A stretch of 38,656 bases of DNA from an uncultured Prevotella sp. (GCA_905233425.1 CAJOEC010000075.1:1-38656); one strand, 5' to 3'; shown: positions 1 through 7,208, counted from the first letter of the stretch. Notes: generated by a model not told the origin, from the sequence alone. A program made the numbers and translations.

Positions 1-1
1 T

Positions 2-595
2 CGACAACATACACCAATGGGCGTAAACTCATTTAACCTATGGCGTAGAGGACATCTTAGTATCAGCGGCGCAACAAATCAGATGCCTGGGCTGATGGAT
101 TTTCAGACTGGTTCACTTACGCTGCAACAGGATTTCGGACGGTTGCAACTGTCAGCCTCGGCTACTGCTAACAAATACTGGATGCCGATGCAAAGCACGC
201 TCTACACCCAATATGGTTTTGGAGGCACCATTGGCTATGACCTGTCCGATGCCGTTTCGCTTCACGCTTTCGGCTATTACTATGCCCACAATCCCCTCGT
301 AGGTCCAGCCTTCAGTCCGTATGTCAGCACTACATCTTACGGAGGCTATGCCGACATTCGCTTCAGCGACCGCTTTGGCTCGAATATTGGTGTACGTCGC
401 TACATCAATCCCATGTCGGGCCAGTGGACTACCTCACCCATTGTCACCCCATACTTCCGTGTGGGTAAGCGCAACAAGGTGGAAATCGGTCTGCCGCTTG
501 GTGAACTCCTCAAAGCCGCGGTTTGGGGCGACCGTGACAATCCCATGCGCTTCAGACCGCAACCACAGCCACAACAACACCCGAAAAAGAAATAA
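2..595 (+). CDS. C-terminal part of a probable outer-membrane beta-barrel protein (5' end outside window)
   Basis: The frame is open from base 2, so the gene probably starts upstream of the window; the first ATG inside is at 17 but need not be the real start. The visible ~195 residues alternate polar and aromatic/hydrophobic residues, with many Gly, Tyr and Phe in short stretches (for example YGFGGTIGYDLSD and YGGYADIRFSDRFGSNIGV). This is the pattern of transmembrane beta-strands and turns in outer-membrane proteins. The C-terminus ends in a Gln/Pro-rich tail (PQPQPQQ) and a Lys run, so it lacks a typical terminal aromatic barrel signal. I do not recognise a specific family. It lies 23 bp before a lipoprotein gene on the same strand. 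Confidence 0.6.
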   Translation, partial: RQHTPMGVNSFNLWRRGHLSISGATNQMPGLMDFQTGSLTLQQDFGRLQLSASATANKYWMPMQSTLYTQYGFGGTIGYDLSDAVSLHAFGYYYAHNPLVGPAFSPYVSTTSYGGYADIRFSDRFGSNIGVRRYINPMSGQWTTSPIVTPYFRVGKRNKVEIGLPLGELLKAAVWGDRDNPMRFRPQPQPQQHPKKK

Positions 596-618
596 TAACG
601 AAATCAATATCAAAAAAA

Positions 619-1013
619 ATGAAAACAATGAAACTCTGGAGAATCGCATTTATGATGCTTGCTGCTTTCTCCCTCGCCTCTTGCAGCAGCGATGATGACT
701 ATAAGTTTGATGCAAGCAAACTTGAAGGAAAGTGGAGAAAAGCCATACGAAGTGGCATTATGGATGGAGAGACTGGTATTCTGGTCGCATCGAGCAGCAA
801 GTTTCTGCATGGCCCGATGAAGGTTGGAAAACAACTGACCTCAATTATAGGGTTGGAGAAACGGGACACATGAATATCTTTACAGGAAAAACTTACAACG
901 GGGAATCCAAAATCTACCTTGAAGTTGATGTCCGTAAACTGACTGACTCTGAAATGGTTTGGTACCACACCGATTCCAACGAGGAGATAGCTCGTTTTAC
1001 AAAAGAGAAATGA
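619..1013 (+). pseudogene. Small lipoprotein, frameshifted
   Basis: The first frame (619-873) encodes a lipoprotein signal peptide: basic start, hydrophobic core, and lipobox LASC with Cys at residue 22 followed by SSDDD. It reads well to LEGKW (near 735) and then becomes implausible. The overlapping frame, open to 1013, carries the natural continuation: EKSHTKWHYGWRDWYSG, a Trp/Tyr-rich body, and the end EIARFTKEK. Restoring one G at about 733-736 (TGGAG to TGGGAG) joins the two into one protein of ~131 aa. LEGKW followed by alternating aromatic residues recalls the small lipocalin-like lipoproteins of Bacteroidetes, but that assignment is tentative. It is either a real pseudogene or a base-call error. 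Confidence 0.7.
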
Positions 1014-1033
1014 ACCTGTAAAAATCGGAATTT

Positions 1034-1372
1034 ATGATTGTATCAAAGAAATCTATTGGATTGATTGTCTTATTTTTAATACCCCGTTTTGCTATTGGCC
1101 AAAACAGCGTGGATAGCATAGTGGCCAAGCAAGACAGTAGTATGGCAATTGGAACTGACTCGTTATGCAGCAGCAGGTCTGTGTGTAATTGTGATACGGT
1201 TCAACTAGACAGTTGTCTACAGCAGCATAGACTATCTTTTATTAACAAAGGCCAAAAGATGACACGAGACATCAACCCGAATGCGCTTAAAATGCGGAAG
1301 TTCGATCCTTACAAGAAAAAGTTTAATGATATGCAACTGATAAAAATTATTGGGCCGCATATTAGAAGATAG
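1034..1372 (+). CDS. Small secreted protein of unknown function
   Basis: 112 aa with a cleavable signal peptide (KK, then IGLIVLFLIPRFAIG, with likely cleavage before QNSVDS). The mature part is short and hydrophilic, with four Cys in a Ser/Asp-rich stretch (CSSRSVCNCDTVQLDSC) that could form disulfides or bind metal. A basic C-terminal half follows. I do not recognise the family. It follows the broken lipoprotein by 20 bp and precedes the CPBP gene by 32 bp, so the three are probably co-transcribed. Confidence 0.6.
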   Translation: MIVSKKSIGLIVLFLIPRFAIGQNSVDSIVAKQDSSMAIGTDSLCSSRSVCNCDTVQLDSCLQQHRLSFINKGQKMTRDINPNALKMRKFDPYKKKFNDMQLIKIIGPHIRR

Positions 1373-1404
1373 ACTAAAATTTTGTCTCACTTTATGCTGT
1401 TTTT

Positions 1405-2033
1405 ATGACTTATTCTAAAAAAGAAACTATTTTCAAGATGACAGGAGTCTTTCTTGCTGCCTTCATCTTGATGGGCGTTTTCCTGTTGCCCTACTTCGCC
1501 TATATTTTCGGGCGGGACATCCCATTCAGTCGTACAACATTGGATATAGGAAACCTTCTGTGGCCGTTAGCAATTTTTGCCGTCTATGGCGTAATCCGAG
1601 CCTTGGAATGAACCTGAAGACGGTTATTCTATCCCTGGCATTGGGAGTCCTCTGGCAGCTCATTATACTTCTGCTGACCTTCTTGTTTGACGCACCTAAT
1701 ACAGACCCTCGGGAGTCCTATACTCTGGCGACCCTTATCCTGCATATATTCTCCTTCGCCATCATCGGCCCCATTGCAGAGGAATTGCTTTTACGGAAAT
1801 GGTACATATCCGTGATGGAAAGAGCCTCTTTCGGCAAGATAGCGATTGTCGTTTCCAATGCACTCATCTTTTACGCGGCGCATGTGGGTACAGGCGTTTG
1901 GAGATTAGACACACTGATTATGGCGGTCGTTCTTTGCCTGATGTATATGAGAACCAGAGATGTTCGCTATTGTGTGATTACGCATGTCACATGTAATCTC
2001 CTGGGCATCTTCTCTGCTTATTATTTCGTATAA
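1405..2033 (+). pseudogene. CPBP-family intramembrane protease, split by a frameshift
   Basis: The first frame (1405-1611) gives 68 aa with two hydrophobic helices ending VIRALE. A second frame, joined through an ATGA overlap at 1608-1611, gives ~141 aa with the CPBP/Abi (Rce1-like) signature: AEELLLR (EExxxR), a later YAAHVG His, and THVTCN (HxxxN). The second frame reads LGMNLKTVILSLALG, the usual CPBP block (lrrlGl..k..l.gl.lG). Adding one G at 1604-1606 fuses the two into a normal ~209-aa protein reading IRALGMNLK. So this is most likely one gene with a lost base. Two genuine, translationally coupled genes are less likely. CPBP proteins are membrane glutamic proteases used in prenyl-protein processing or bacteriocin self-immunity. 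lgt follows 28 bp downstream. Confidence 0.75.
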
Positions 2034-2061
2034 AACAATCTTCTTGCGTTTTGGAGGTTTT

Positions 2062-2886
2062 ATGAACCAATTGCTATATATCGTCTGGAATCCAGACCTC
2101 GTGGCATTCAGACTGGGTCCGCTGTCTGTGCGATGGTACGGGCTGATGTGGAGCATCGGAATCGTATTGGCCTTTCTCGTGGTGAAACGCCTGTATAAGG
2201 AGCAGAAGATCAAGGACGAACTCTTCGCTCCGCTCTACATCTACTGTTTCTTCGGTATCCTGATCGGTGCCCGACTGGGGCACTGCATCTTCTATCAGCC
2301 TCAGAACTTCCTGACTTCAGGAAAAGGCATCATAGAGATGCTGCTGCCGATACACTTTATGGCTGACGGAGGCTGGAAGCTGACAGGCTATGCCGGACTA
2401 GCCTCGCATGGCGGAACGCTGGGACTCATGATAGCCCTGTGGCTCTATGTCCGCAAGACAAAGCTGAGTGTCTGGATGGTGCTCGACAATATCGCCATCG
2501 CTACAGGTACCACAGCCTGCTTTATCCGTTTGGGTAACCTGATAAACTCAGAGATTATCGGAAAAATCTCCGATGTGCCCTGGGCTTTTATCTTCGAGAA
2601 GGTTGACATGATGCCCCGTCATCCTGGCCAGCTCTACGAAGCCATAGCTTATGCCGTGCTCTTCTTCATCATGTGGACACTACACAAACGGATGCCAGAG
2701 AAGATAGGTACCGGCTGGTATTTCGGCTTCTGTCTGACGTATATCTTCACCTTCCGTTTCTTCATCGAGTACACCAAGGAGATACAAGTAGCCTTCGAGG
2801 CATCGCTGCCCATCGATATGGGTCAGATACTCTCCATCCCGTTTATCATCCTCGGCGTGTACTGCATGCTAAGAGCCTGCAAATGA
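2062..2886 (+). CDS. lgt: Phosphatidylglycerol:prolipoprotein diacylglyceryl transferase
   Basis: 274 aa. Lgt is the inner-membrane enzyme that transfers diacylglycerol from phosphatidylglycerol to the lipobox cysteine of prolipoproteins, the first step of lipoprotein maturation. Visible signature blocks are PLSVRWYGLMW near the N-terminus, GARLGHCIFY, the catalytic GLASHGGTLG, RLGNLINSEIIG and HPGQLYEA. About seven hydrophobic segments are present and the length is normal. The start is ATG 2062 because GGAGG lies 5-9 nt upstream; an in-frame extension to 1984 would overlap the CPBP gene. Intact and probably essential. Confidence 0.96.
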   Translation: MNQLLYIVWNPDLVAFRLGPLSVRWYGLMWSIGIVLAFLVVKRLYKEQKIKDELFAPLYIYCFFGILIGARLGHCIFYQPQNFLTSGKGIIEMLLPIHFMADGGWKLTGYAGLASHGGTLGLMIALWLYVRKTKLSVWMVLDNIAIATGTTACFIRLGNLINSEIIGKISDVPWAFIFEKVDMMPRHPGQLYEAIAYAVLFFIMWTLHKRMPEKIGTGWYFGFCLTYIFTFRFFIEYTKEIQVAFEASLPIDMGQILSIPFIILGVYCMLRACK

Positions 2887-2958
2887 AAACACAGCTCTTT
2901 CATAAGAGATAGAAAAACAACAAAATCGACGCTCAAAAAACAATTTCCCATCAAAAAG

Positions 2959-2990
2959 TTTGGTCGATTCAATAAAAAGCACTACCTTTG
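2959..2990 (+). promoter_or_regulatory. Bacteroidetes promoter for the abi gene
   Basis: TTTG at 2959-2962 (-33 element), 20 nt, then TACCTTTG at 2983-2990 (-7 element). Spacing and sequence match the consensus closely. The predicted transcript start is near 2993, leaving a ~64-nt leader before the abi ATG. Confidence 0.8.
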
Positions 2991-3001
2991 CACCCACCAG
3001 A

Positions 3002-3049
3002 ACCCGCCAAGCCTCTCAACGATGCTCAAATGTGCGGGTCGTTTTATTT
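3002..3049 (+). promoter_or_regulatory. Hairpin leader of abi: possible attenuator or small RNA
   Basis: Between the promoter and the abi start, ACCCGC (3002-3007) pairs perfectly with GCGGGT (3034-3039), and a T-rich run (CGTTTTATTTTT) follows, as in an intrinsic terminator. The loop contains TGCTCA (3023-3028), complementary to TGAGCA (3058-3063), which overlaps the abi start codon. The leader could therefore stop transcription early, releasing a ~50-nt RNA, or mask the start codon in an alternative fold. Function is inferred; the base pairing is directly visible. Confidence 0.5.
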
Positions 3050-3056
3050 TTATACG

Positions 3057-3959
3057 ATGAGCAACAGAATCCCATTCCAGAAACCATACGCCAGTGCGCA
3101 CGACCTGGTCAGCCTGCTACAGTCGCGCGGCCTGACGATAGCCGACACTGCCAAGGCTGAGCGATACCTCGAGTTCATAGGCTACTACCGTTTGTCGGCC
3201 TATATGTATCCCCTCCTGCAAATGCCCAAGGAGCAGCACCGCTACAAGCCGAACACTACGTTCGACCAAGTGATGATGCTCTACCGCTTCGACAAGAAAC
3301 TACGCTTGCTCATCTTCAACGAGATTGAGAAAATTGAGGTGGCCGTGCGCAGCGCCATCGTCAACATCGGCAGCGACATGACAGGCAATCCCTTCTGGAT
3401 GACCGACGGCAGCAATTTCATCGATGCCGCAAAGTTCCGTCACACGATGGACTTGATAGACGCAGAGCTTCACCGTTCACGCGAAGACTTCATCGTCCAC
3501 TTCAAGCAGACCTATTCCAATGCCTATCCGCCCGCTTGGATATTGGCCGAAGTGCTACCCTTCGGTGTCATCACCAACATCTTCAGCAACATCAAGACCC
3601 CGCGCATCAAGAAGAGCATTGCCCGCAAGTTCGGCCTGCAAGTAGCCCCCTTCGAGTCGTGGCTCACCATCGTCACCCTAACGCGCAACTCCTGCTGCCA
3701 CCATGCCCGTGTATGGAACAAGCAGAACACCATCCGTCCGATGCTCCCCAACCGCATGACGGGCAGTTGGATCACCTTGCCGACGGACACGCTTCGCATT
3801 TACTTTGACCTTTGCATCATCAAGTATTTCCTCAACATCATTTCGCCCATCAACGACATGAAGGCGAAGGTCGATGCCCTGCTCTCCGCTTACCCGTCCA
3901 TCGACGTCACCGCCATGGGCTTCCCTCGCGGATGGGAGAGCGAACCTTTGTGGCAATAA
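3057..3959 (+). CDS. Abi_2 (AbiD/AbiF) family HEPN protein, phage abortive infection type
   Basis: 300 aa. The family signature is clear: N-terminal YLEFIGYYRLSAYMYPL (residues ~38-53), the RFDKKLRLLIFNEIEKIEVAVR helix block split around residues 77-98, and the HEPN RNase motif R-x4-H at RNSCCH (R210, H215), then HARVWN. Abi_2 proteins are HEPN-fold toxins expected to cleave RNA and stop growth on phage infection; recent work links AbiF proteins with an adjacent non-coding RNA and with Cas13 ancestry. The start is ATG 3057, which keeps the hairpin leader outside the gene; an upstream in-frame start at 2988 would lie inside the promoter. Its last 35 codons and 3' flank are duplicated at 5801-6074. 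The gene appears intact. Confidence 0.9.
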   Translation: MSNRIPFQKPYASAHDLVSLLQSRGLTIADTAKAERYLEFIGYYRLSAYMYPLLQMPKEQHRYKPNTTFDQVMMLYRFDKKLRLLIFNEIEKIEVAVRSAIVNIGSDMTGNPFWMTDGSNFIDAAKFRHTMDLIDAELHRSREDFIVHFKQTYSNAYPPAWILAEVLPFGVITNIFSNIKTPRIKKSIARKFGLQVAPFESWLTIVTLTRNSCCHHARVWNKQNTIRPMLPNRMTGSWITLPTDTLRIYFDLCIIKYFLNIISPINDMKAKVDALLSAYPSIDVTAMGFPRGWESEPLWQ

Positions 3960-3999
3960 CCGCCGTTTCGTAACCCTTCTCTTCCAAATATTCACTAAA

Positions 4000-4064
4000 C
4001 CCCTGAACATTTGTTCAGACTTTCACCTCGGCAGACATTTTTTCGGTCTTGTCGGGGGCTTTTT
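4000..4064 (+). terminator. Branched terminator-like structure after abi
   Basis: CCCC (4000-4003) can pair with GGGG (4055-4058), closing two inner hairpins: CTGAACA/TGTTCAG (4003-4018; its first C is shared with the outer stem) and AGAC/GTCT in the 4032-4050 stretch. CTTTTT follows (4059-4064). The same arrangement is kept in the second repeat copy at 5949-6013. Confidence 0.5.
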
Positions 4065-4078
4065 CGTGGGACTTTCTG

Positions 4079-4086
4079 TAACTTTG
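4079..4086 (+). promoter_or_regulatory. Possible -7 element for the cassette
   Basis: TAACTTTG matches the Bacteroidetes -7 consensus and lies ~105 bp before the first cassette gene. There is no TTTG at the right distance upstream, so the call is weak. An identical box sits in the second repeat at 6028-6035. Confidence 0.35.
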
Positions 4087-4191
4087 TGGCTCGAAATGGC
4101 TCTCGGAGGCGGTTACAGCATGAAAATGAATGCCCCGAACGGGATATTTCCGCGAAAAAAATCGTATATACAATAAATACAATTGGTATCT

Positions 4192-4509
4192 ATGTTAGCA
4201 TTTGAGATAAGAATAAACAATGCCGCGCCTATGATAGTTGCTGCGGATAATCATGTCATTGCTGATTTTATATACGGCGTTGGGGCAGTTAACCCCAACA
4301 GCGTCGTAATCGCAGGATTTGACGACTTCAACAAATACATCTGGCTTGATGGGGAAATGCATCATAATGATGAAGTCCATATCCGCGTGGTCGATGTTGA
4401 CAAGGAAAAAGTATCAGTTCCATTAAAGACAACAAAAGAGAGTCTGGAACGCTTGAAAGAGAAATATGGGAAACTCCAACAGGAACTAAAACACAAGGGT
4501 CTGATATGA
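4192..4509 (+). CDS. Small unknown cassette protein A (paralogue of the next gene)
   Basis: 105 aa, no signal peptide or membrane segment. It starts as alternating beta-strand-like sequence (LAFEIRINN, PMIVAADNH), continues with WLDGEMHHNDEVHIRVVDVDKE, and ends in a charged helix (SLERLKEKYGKLQQELKHKG). The central W-x-D/G-G...D-x-(V/I)...DVD block matches the next protein, so the two appear to be diverged paralogues of a small beta-rich domain. I cannot assign a function. It is the first gene of the cassette between the 274-bp repeats and overlaps the next gene by 4 bp (ATGA), implying translational coupling. ATG 4192 is preferred over TTG 4183. Confidence 0.65.
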   Translation: MLAFEIRINNAAPMIVAADNHVIADFIYGVGAVNPNSVVIAGFDDFNKYIWLDGEMHHNDEVHIRVVDVDKEKVSVPLKTTKESLERLKEKYGKLQQELKHKGLI

Positions 4510-4874
4510 AAGGTATAATCATAAAAAGCCACGTGGCGGGAAAGGATGATATTATTAAGGTGGCAATTCCAAACGGGGTCGCAACCGCTGCGCTGTCGAT
4601 TTCACGCAATGACGAGGTTGTCTGGGGTATAGGAGCAATGACGATGCCTGAAGGCAAAAGCCTCTCTTGGAACGGAGGAAGAATGAATGTCGGCGACAGC
4701 ATCAGTCTTCAGTTCACGGATGTCGACGAGCCGAGCCAACCGTTAAGCCAAGAGTTCATTGCCGATTGTATGAAGAAGGCTGCCACGGAAGGTGACGACA
4801 CCAGAGAATGGGATTTCAAACTTAAACGTTACCATAGATTAAAGGCATTTCTTGAGGCCGAAGATGTGATTTAG
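4506..4874 (+). CDS. Small unknown cassette protein B (paralogue of the previous gene)
   Basis: 122 aa, cytoplasmic. N-terminal beta-rich half (GIIIKSHVAG, IIKVAIPNGVATAALSI) and a central block WNGGRMNVGDSISLQFTDVD that aligns with WLDGEMHHNDEVHIRVVDVD of the upstream protein. The C-terminal half is helical and charged (SQEFIADCMKKAATEGDD, WDFKLKRYHRLKAFLE). Its start overlaps the stop of protein A (ATGA at 4506-4509), and its stop abuts the ATG of the next gene (TAGATG). A coupled paralogous pair often forms a heteromer or a toxin/immunity-like couple, but nothing visible decides this. Function unknown. Confidence 0.65.
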   Translation: MKGIIIKSHVAGKDDIIKVAIPNGVATAALSISRNDEVVWGIGAMTMPEGKSLSWNGGRMNVGDSISLQFTDVDEPSQPLSQEFIADCMKKAATEGDDTREWDFKLKRYHRLKAFLEAEDVI

Positions 4875-5792
4875 ATGAAAAACGAAATGAATATGCGCTC
4901 GATAAAAAATCGCTTGCTACTGCGCTCGACATCCAGAATCTTGCTACCAACGGGACGCAAGAAAGGACGCATGAACAAGAAAGACCAACTTCTACTTTGG
5001 TTGTTGTCATTAGCCGTTTGGGGATTTCTCATACCGATTAGGGCTTATGGCTTTTATTGGGCTACAATCGCCCATAGTATTGCTTTTGCAATCTTGACAT
5101 GGTGGTCGCTGAGGAAATATGCACCAAAGGCAGGTCTCTGGTGTCCGCTAAAACCTATGTTAGCTCCGTGGTTGTTCGAGCTGGCATTACGTTGCTTCCT
5201 AAGTGATTCCGTATTATCAACGCCCACTACCATCATGCCATTATGGGCAATCATTACGATAGCACTATTCTATTGCTACCGTAAAACATGGTTTTTACTT
5301 GTTTCTGGCGCATTATGGCTGTTTGGATTAACGGAGGGGCAGAAGCAATGGTACGAATGGATTAGATTTGGGGACAAACCTATTCTAACGGTCAATTTGG
5401 CCGACTGCGAGGTATCAGACAGCACACACACGTTCAGACTGTCAGAGCTTAAACCAGATTATCTTGTACTTGATGTGTGGTATAGCGCTTGTGGAGTATG
5501 TATTAACCAGATGCCAGATGTTCAAGCATTACACGATGAATACAAAAACAGCAATATAGAAGTCGTATCTTTGTTTGCTTGTCTTCTCAAAGGAGAGACT
5601 GTCAGCGACGGCTATCGCATCGTGAACGAAAGGGGCTGCGACATTCCTGTTTATACCATAGACGAGAATAGTCTGATTTTGAAGCGGTGTAAAATAGACA
5701 AATATCCACGTGTCCTTATACTTGACAAGAACCGTACCGTCATTTTTAATGGCAGTCTTGAGTTCGCCAAACGCAAACTGAAAAAACTCTGA
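4875..5792 (+). CDS. Membrane-anchored thioredoxin-like (TlpA/redoxin) protein
   Basis: 305 aa if started at ATG 4875, which directly follows the previous stop. An alternative start at ATG 4971 (273 aa, preceded by AAAGGA) removes 32 mostly basic residues and is equally plausible. Residues ~38-150 form about four hydrophobic helices. Residues ~168-305 are a thioredoxin fold: LRLSELKP-like lead, then YLVLDVWYSACGVCINQMP with redox C206-G-V-C209, a later cis-Pro-type stretch (KYPRVLILD), and a final NGSLEF strand. The topology suggests an extracytoplasmic redox domain acting on disulfides. It is the last of the three cassette genes; the second direct repeat begins 8 bp after its stop. Confidence 0.75.
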   Translation: MKNEMNMRSIKNRLLLRSTSRILLPTGRKKGRMNKKDQLLLWLLSLAVWGFLIPIRAYGFYWATIAHSIAFAILTWWSLRKYAPKAGLWCPLKPMLAPWLFELALRCFLSDSVLSTPTTIMPLWAIITIALFYCYRKTWFLLVSGALWLFGLTEGQKQWYEWIRFGDKPILTVNLADCEVSDSTHTFRLSELKPDYLVLDVWYSACGVCINQMPDVQALHDEYKNSNIEVVSLFACLLKGETVSDGYRIVNERGCDIPVYTIDENSLILKRCKIDKYPRVLILDKNRTVIFNGSLEFAKRKLKKL

Positions 5793-5800
5793 ACAAATAA

Positions 5801-5908
5801 AACGACATGAAGGCGAAGGTCGATGCCCTGCTCGCCGCTTACCCCTCCATCGACGTCACCGCCATGGGCTTCCCTCGCGGATGGGAGAGCGAACCTTTGT
5901 GGCAATAA
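5801..5908 (+). pseudogene. Duplicated 3' fragment of the abi gene
   Basis: Encodes the same 35 C-terminal codons as abi (from NDMKAKVDALL to SEPLWQ and stop), with one amino-acid change (S to A) in the frame. The rest of abi is absent: the unrelated redoxin gene lies immediately upstream. It is a remnant within direct-repeat copy 2 and is not expected to be translated. Confidence 0.85.
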
Positions 5909-6074
5909 CCGCCGTTTCGTAACCCTTCTCTTCCAAATATTCACAAAACCCCTGAACATTTGTTCAGACTTTCACCTCGGCAGACACTTTTTCGGTCTTG
6001 TCGGGGGCTTTTTCGTGGGACTTTCTGTAACTTTGTGGCTCGGAATGACTCTCGGAGGCGGTTACAGCATGAAA
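5801..6074 (+). repeat. 274-bp direct repeat, copy 2
   Basis: Second copy of 3852-4125, same orientation, no gaps, six mismatches. It carries the abi remnant, the terminator-like fold (5949-6013) and the TAACTTTG box (6028-6035). Homologous recombination between the copies would remove exactly 1949 bp with the three cassette genes and leave abi intact. The rest of the 5793-6214 gap holds the toxin promoter and a possible operator. Confidence 0.9.
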
Positions 6075-6134
6075 TATAAAACAAATGTTTAACAACATGT
6101 CACTGCGGTCTTTAGTGCTAAACTTTGCAAAAAA

Positions 6135-6149
6135 CACCACTTTAAGGTG
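6135..6149 (+). promoter_or_regulatory. Possible operator upstream of the toxin-antitoxin promoter
   Basis: CACC (6135-6138), 7 nt, GGTG (6146-6149) form an inverted repeat just upstream of the -33 region. MqsA-type antitoxins repress their own operon through ACC...GGT palindromes, so an autoregulatory role is possible but not shown. Confidence 0.3.
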
Positions 6150-6156
6150 ACAAAAA

Positions 6157-6188
6157 GTTGCTAATGTCGCTTTTTGTTTGTAACTTTG
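6157..6188 (+). promoter_or_regulatory. Promoter of the toxin-antitoxin pair
   Basis: GTTG (6157-6160, a near match to TTTG), 20 nt, TAACTTTG (6181-6188). The transcript would start near 6191, ~24 nt before the toxin ATG. Confidence 0.65.
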
Positions 6189-6214
6189 CAGCAACGAAAC
6201 AAACATAATATAGC

Positions 6215-6561
6215 ATGATAACCATAGATGACGTTAACAGATTCCTTGATGAGTTCAAGGTGAAGGCAAAGGTGTTCGGCATCATATACCGTGATGACCG
6301 ACAGAAAAACGTTGACGCGCTCTTCCAGCTCGGCATATCAGCACGGGTGCGTGAGAGGATTATCTTCTCCTGGAGGGCGAGGACTACTCACAAGGCCCCA
6401 TCATGGAGACGCTGAACGGCGGTGCTGAGATGTGGGTGTTCGGAAAAGACCATAACGATGTCGAGATATACATAAAGATTAGTGTTGCTGAGAAGGCTCT
6501 GTGCATATCATTCCATGAGGCGGAGCATCCTTTGCAGTACCCGTTCAGAAAGGAGGAGTGA
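6215..6561 (+). pseudogene. MqsR-like mRNA interferase toxin, frameshifted
   Basis: The first frame encodes FLDEFKVKAKVFGIIYRDDR, then QLGISARVRERIIFS, then goes out of frame at about 6369-6371. The alternate frame continues LEGEDYSQGPIMETLNG, AEMWVFGKDHNDVEIYIKI, LCISFHEAEHPLQYPF and a stop at 6559. Adding one C (TCCTGG to TCCCTGG) restores a ~116-aa protein. The block order (RDDR..K, EDYSQGP, EMWVFGK...YIKI, ISFHEA) matches the MqsR-fold toxins common in Bacteroidetes; MqsR is a ribosome-independent RNase cutting mainly at GCU. The gene ends 3 bp before its antitoxin. If the shift is real, the toxin is dead and the antitoxin orphaned. Confidence 0.8.
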
Positions 6562-6564
6562 ACT

Positions 6565-7026
6565 ATGAAAAGTCCGTTTGCAGATGCTGAGTTAATGCAT
6601 GAGCCGGCCACCGTGAAGTTCCGTGGCGAGGAATACAGCTACATCTACTCATACTACGTTGAGCCGGACGGCCAGCGTTACACCACGACGGAGATTGACG
6701 AGGAGAACGTGAGGCAGGTCTATGACCAGTACCGTGAGAAGTACGGCATACCGTCGCCCGAAGAGATTGCTGGAATAAAGGAACGCTATGGACTATCCAA
6801 CGCGAAGCTCGCCGCCATCCTCGGCTTCGGTGAGAACCAGATAGCCAACTACCTTGACGGCGAGGTTCCCAGCCTTTCAAACGGCAAGACACTCGCAGCA
6901 ATACGCAATCCTTTAGTGATGGAGGCATACGTTGACAATGCCCGTGACCAGATAGGCGATAAGACCTACGGCAAGATCAAGGAGCGCATAGCCATGATGA
7001 AGGAGGTTGTGGTCGAGGCTGTGTAA
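6565..7026 (+). CDS. HTH antitoxin paired with the MqsR-like toxin
   Basis: 153 aa. The N-terminal region (FRGEEYSYIYSYYVEPDGQRYTT split over residues ~19-42) is a beta-rich toxin-binding type domain. Residues ~70-105 are an XRE-like helix-turn-helix: IKERYGLSNAKLAAILGFG, then ENQIANYLDGEVPS. The C-terminus is helical. The layout resembles MqsA-type and Bacteroidetes HTH antitoxins, but there is no cysteine at all, so the zinc-binding CxxC pairs of classical MqsA are missing. It presumably neutralises the toxin and represses the operon. The toxin-then-antitoxin order is the same as in mqsRA. A terminator hairpin follows at 7082. Confidence 0.8.
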   Translation: MKSPFADAELMHEPATVKFRGEEYSYIYSYYVEPDGQRYTTTEIDEENVRQVYDQYREKYGIPSPEEIAGIKERYGLSNAKLAAILGFGENQIANYLDGEVPSLSNGKTLAAIRNPLVMEAYVDNARDQIGDKTYGKIKERIAMMKEVVVEAV

Positions 7027-7081
7027 TGCAAAAACCGTTCCACGAAGGAACTCTGAATATTTCATAAAGGAAGAACGTTTG

Positions 7082-7113
7082 AGCCGCTTGTCCGGGAGGA
7101 TGGGCGGCTTTTC
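7082..7113 (+). terminator. Intrinsic terminator after the antitoxin
   Basis: AGCCGC (7082-7087) pairs with GCGGCT (7104-7109), loop 16 nt, followed by TTTT. Placed 56 bp after the antitoxin stop. Confidence 0.7.
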
Positions 7114-7208
7114 CTATGCTACATCAACTACGCCGCTGCATGTCCCTTCGGGACTCCGTGAGTGTACTGTACCCACACGTTGAGGCCGTGCAGCCGACCC
7201 GCTTTCTT

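Larger units (their letters stand above)
3852..4125 (+). repeat. 274-bp direct repeat, copy 1 (abi 3' end plus flank)
   Basis: Aligns without gaps to 5801-6074 (offset 1949 bp) with six mismatches by my count (~98% identity). It contains the last 35 codons and stop of abi, a structured terminator-like stretch, and a TAACTTTG -7-like box at 4079-4086. The two copies bracket three genes unrelated to abi. Confidence 0.9.

Noticed and set aside
1608..1611. ATGA overlap read as two coupled CPBP genes
   Set aside because: The joined frame restores a conserved CPBP block (IRALGMNLK), so one frameshifted gene is the simpler reading, although coupling is not excluded.
2988..3056. Upstream in-frame start of the abi gene
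   Set aside because: It would place the start inside the -7 promoter element and translate the hairpin leader; ATG 3057 begins the family-like sequence.
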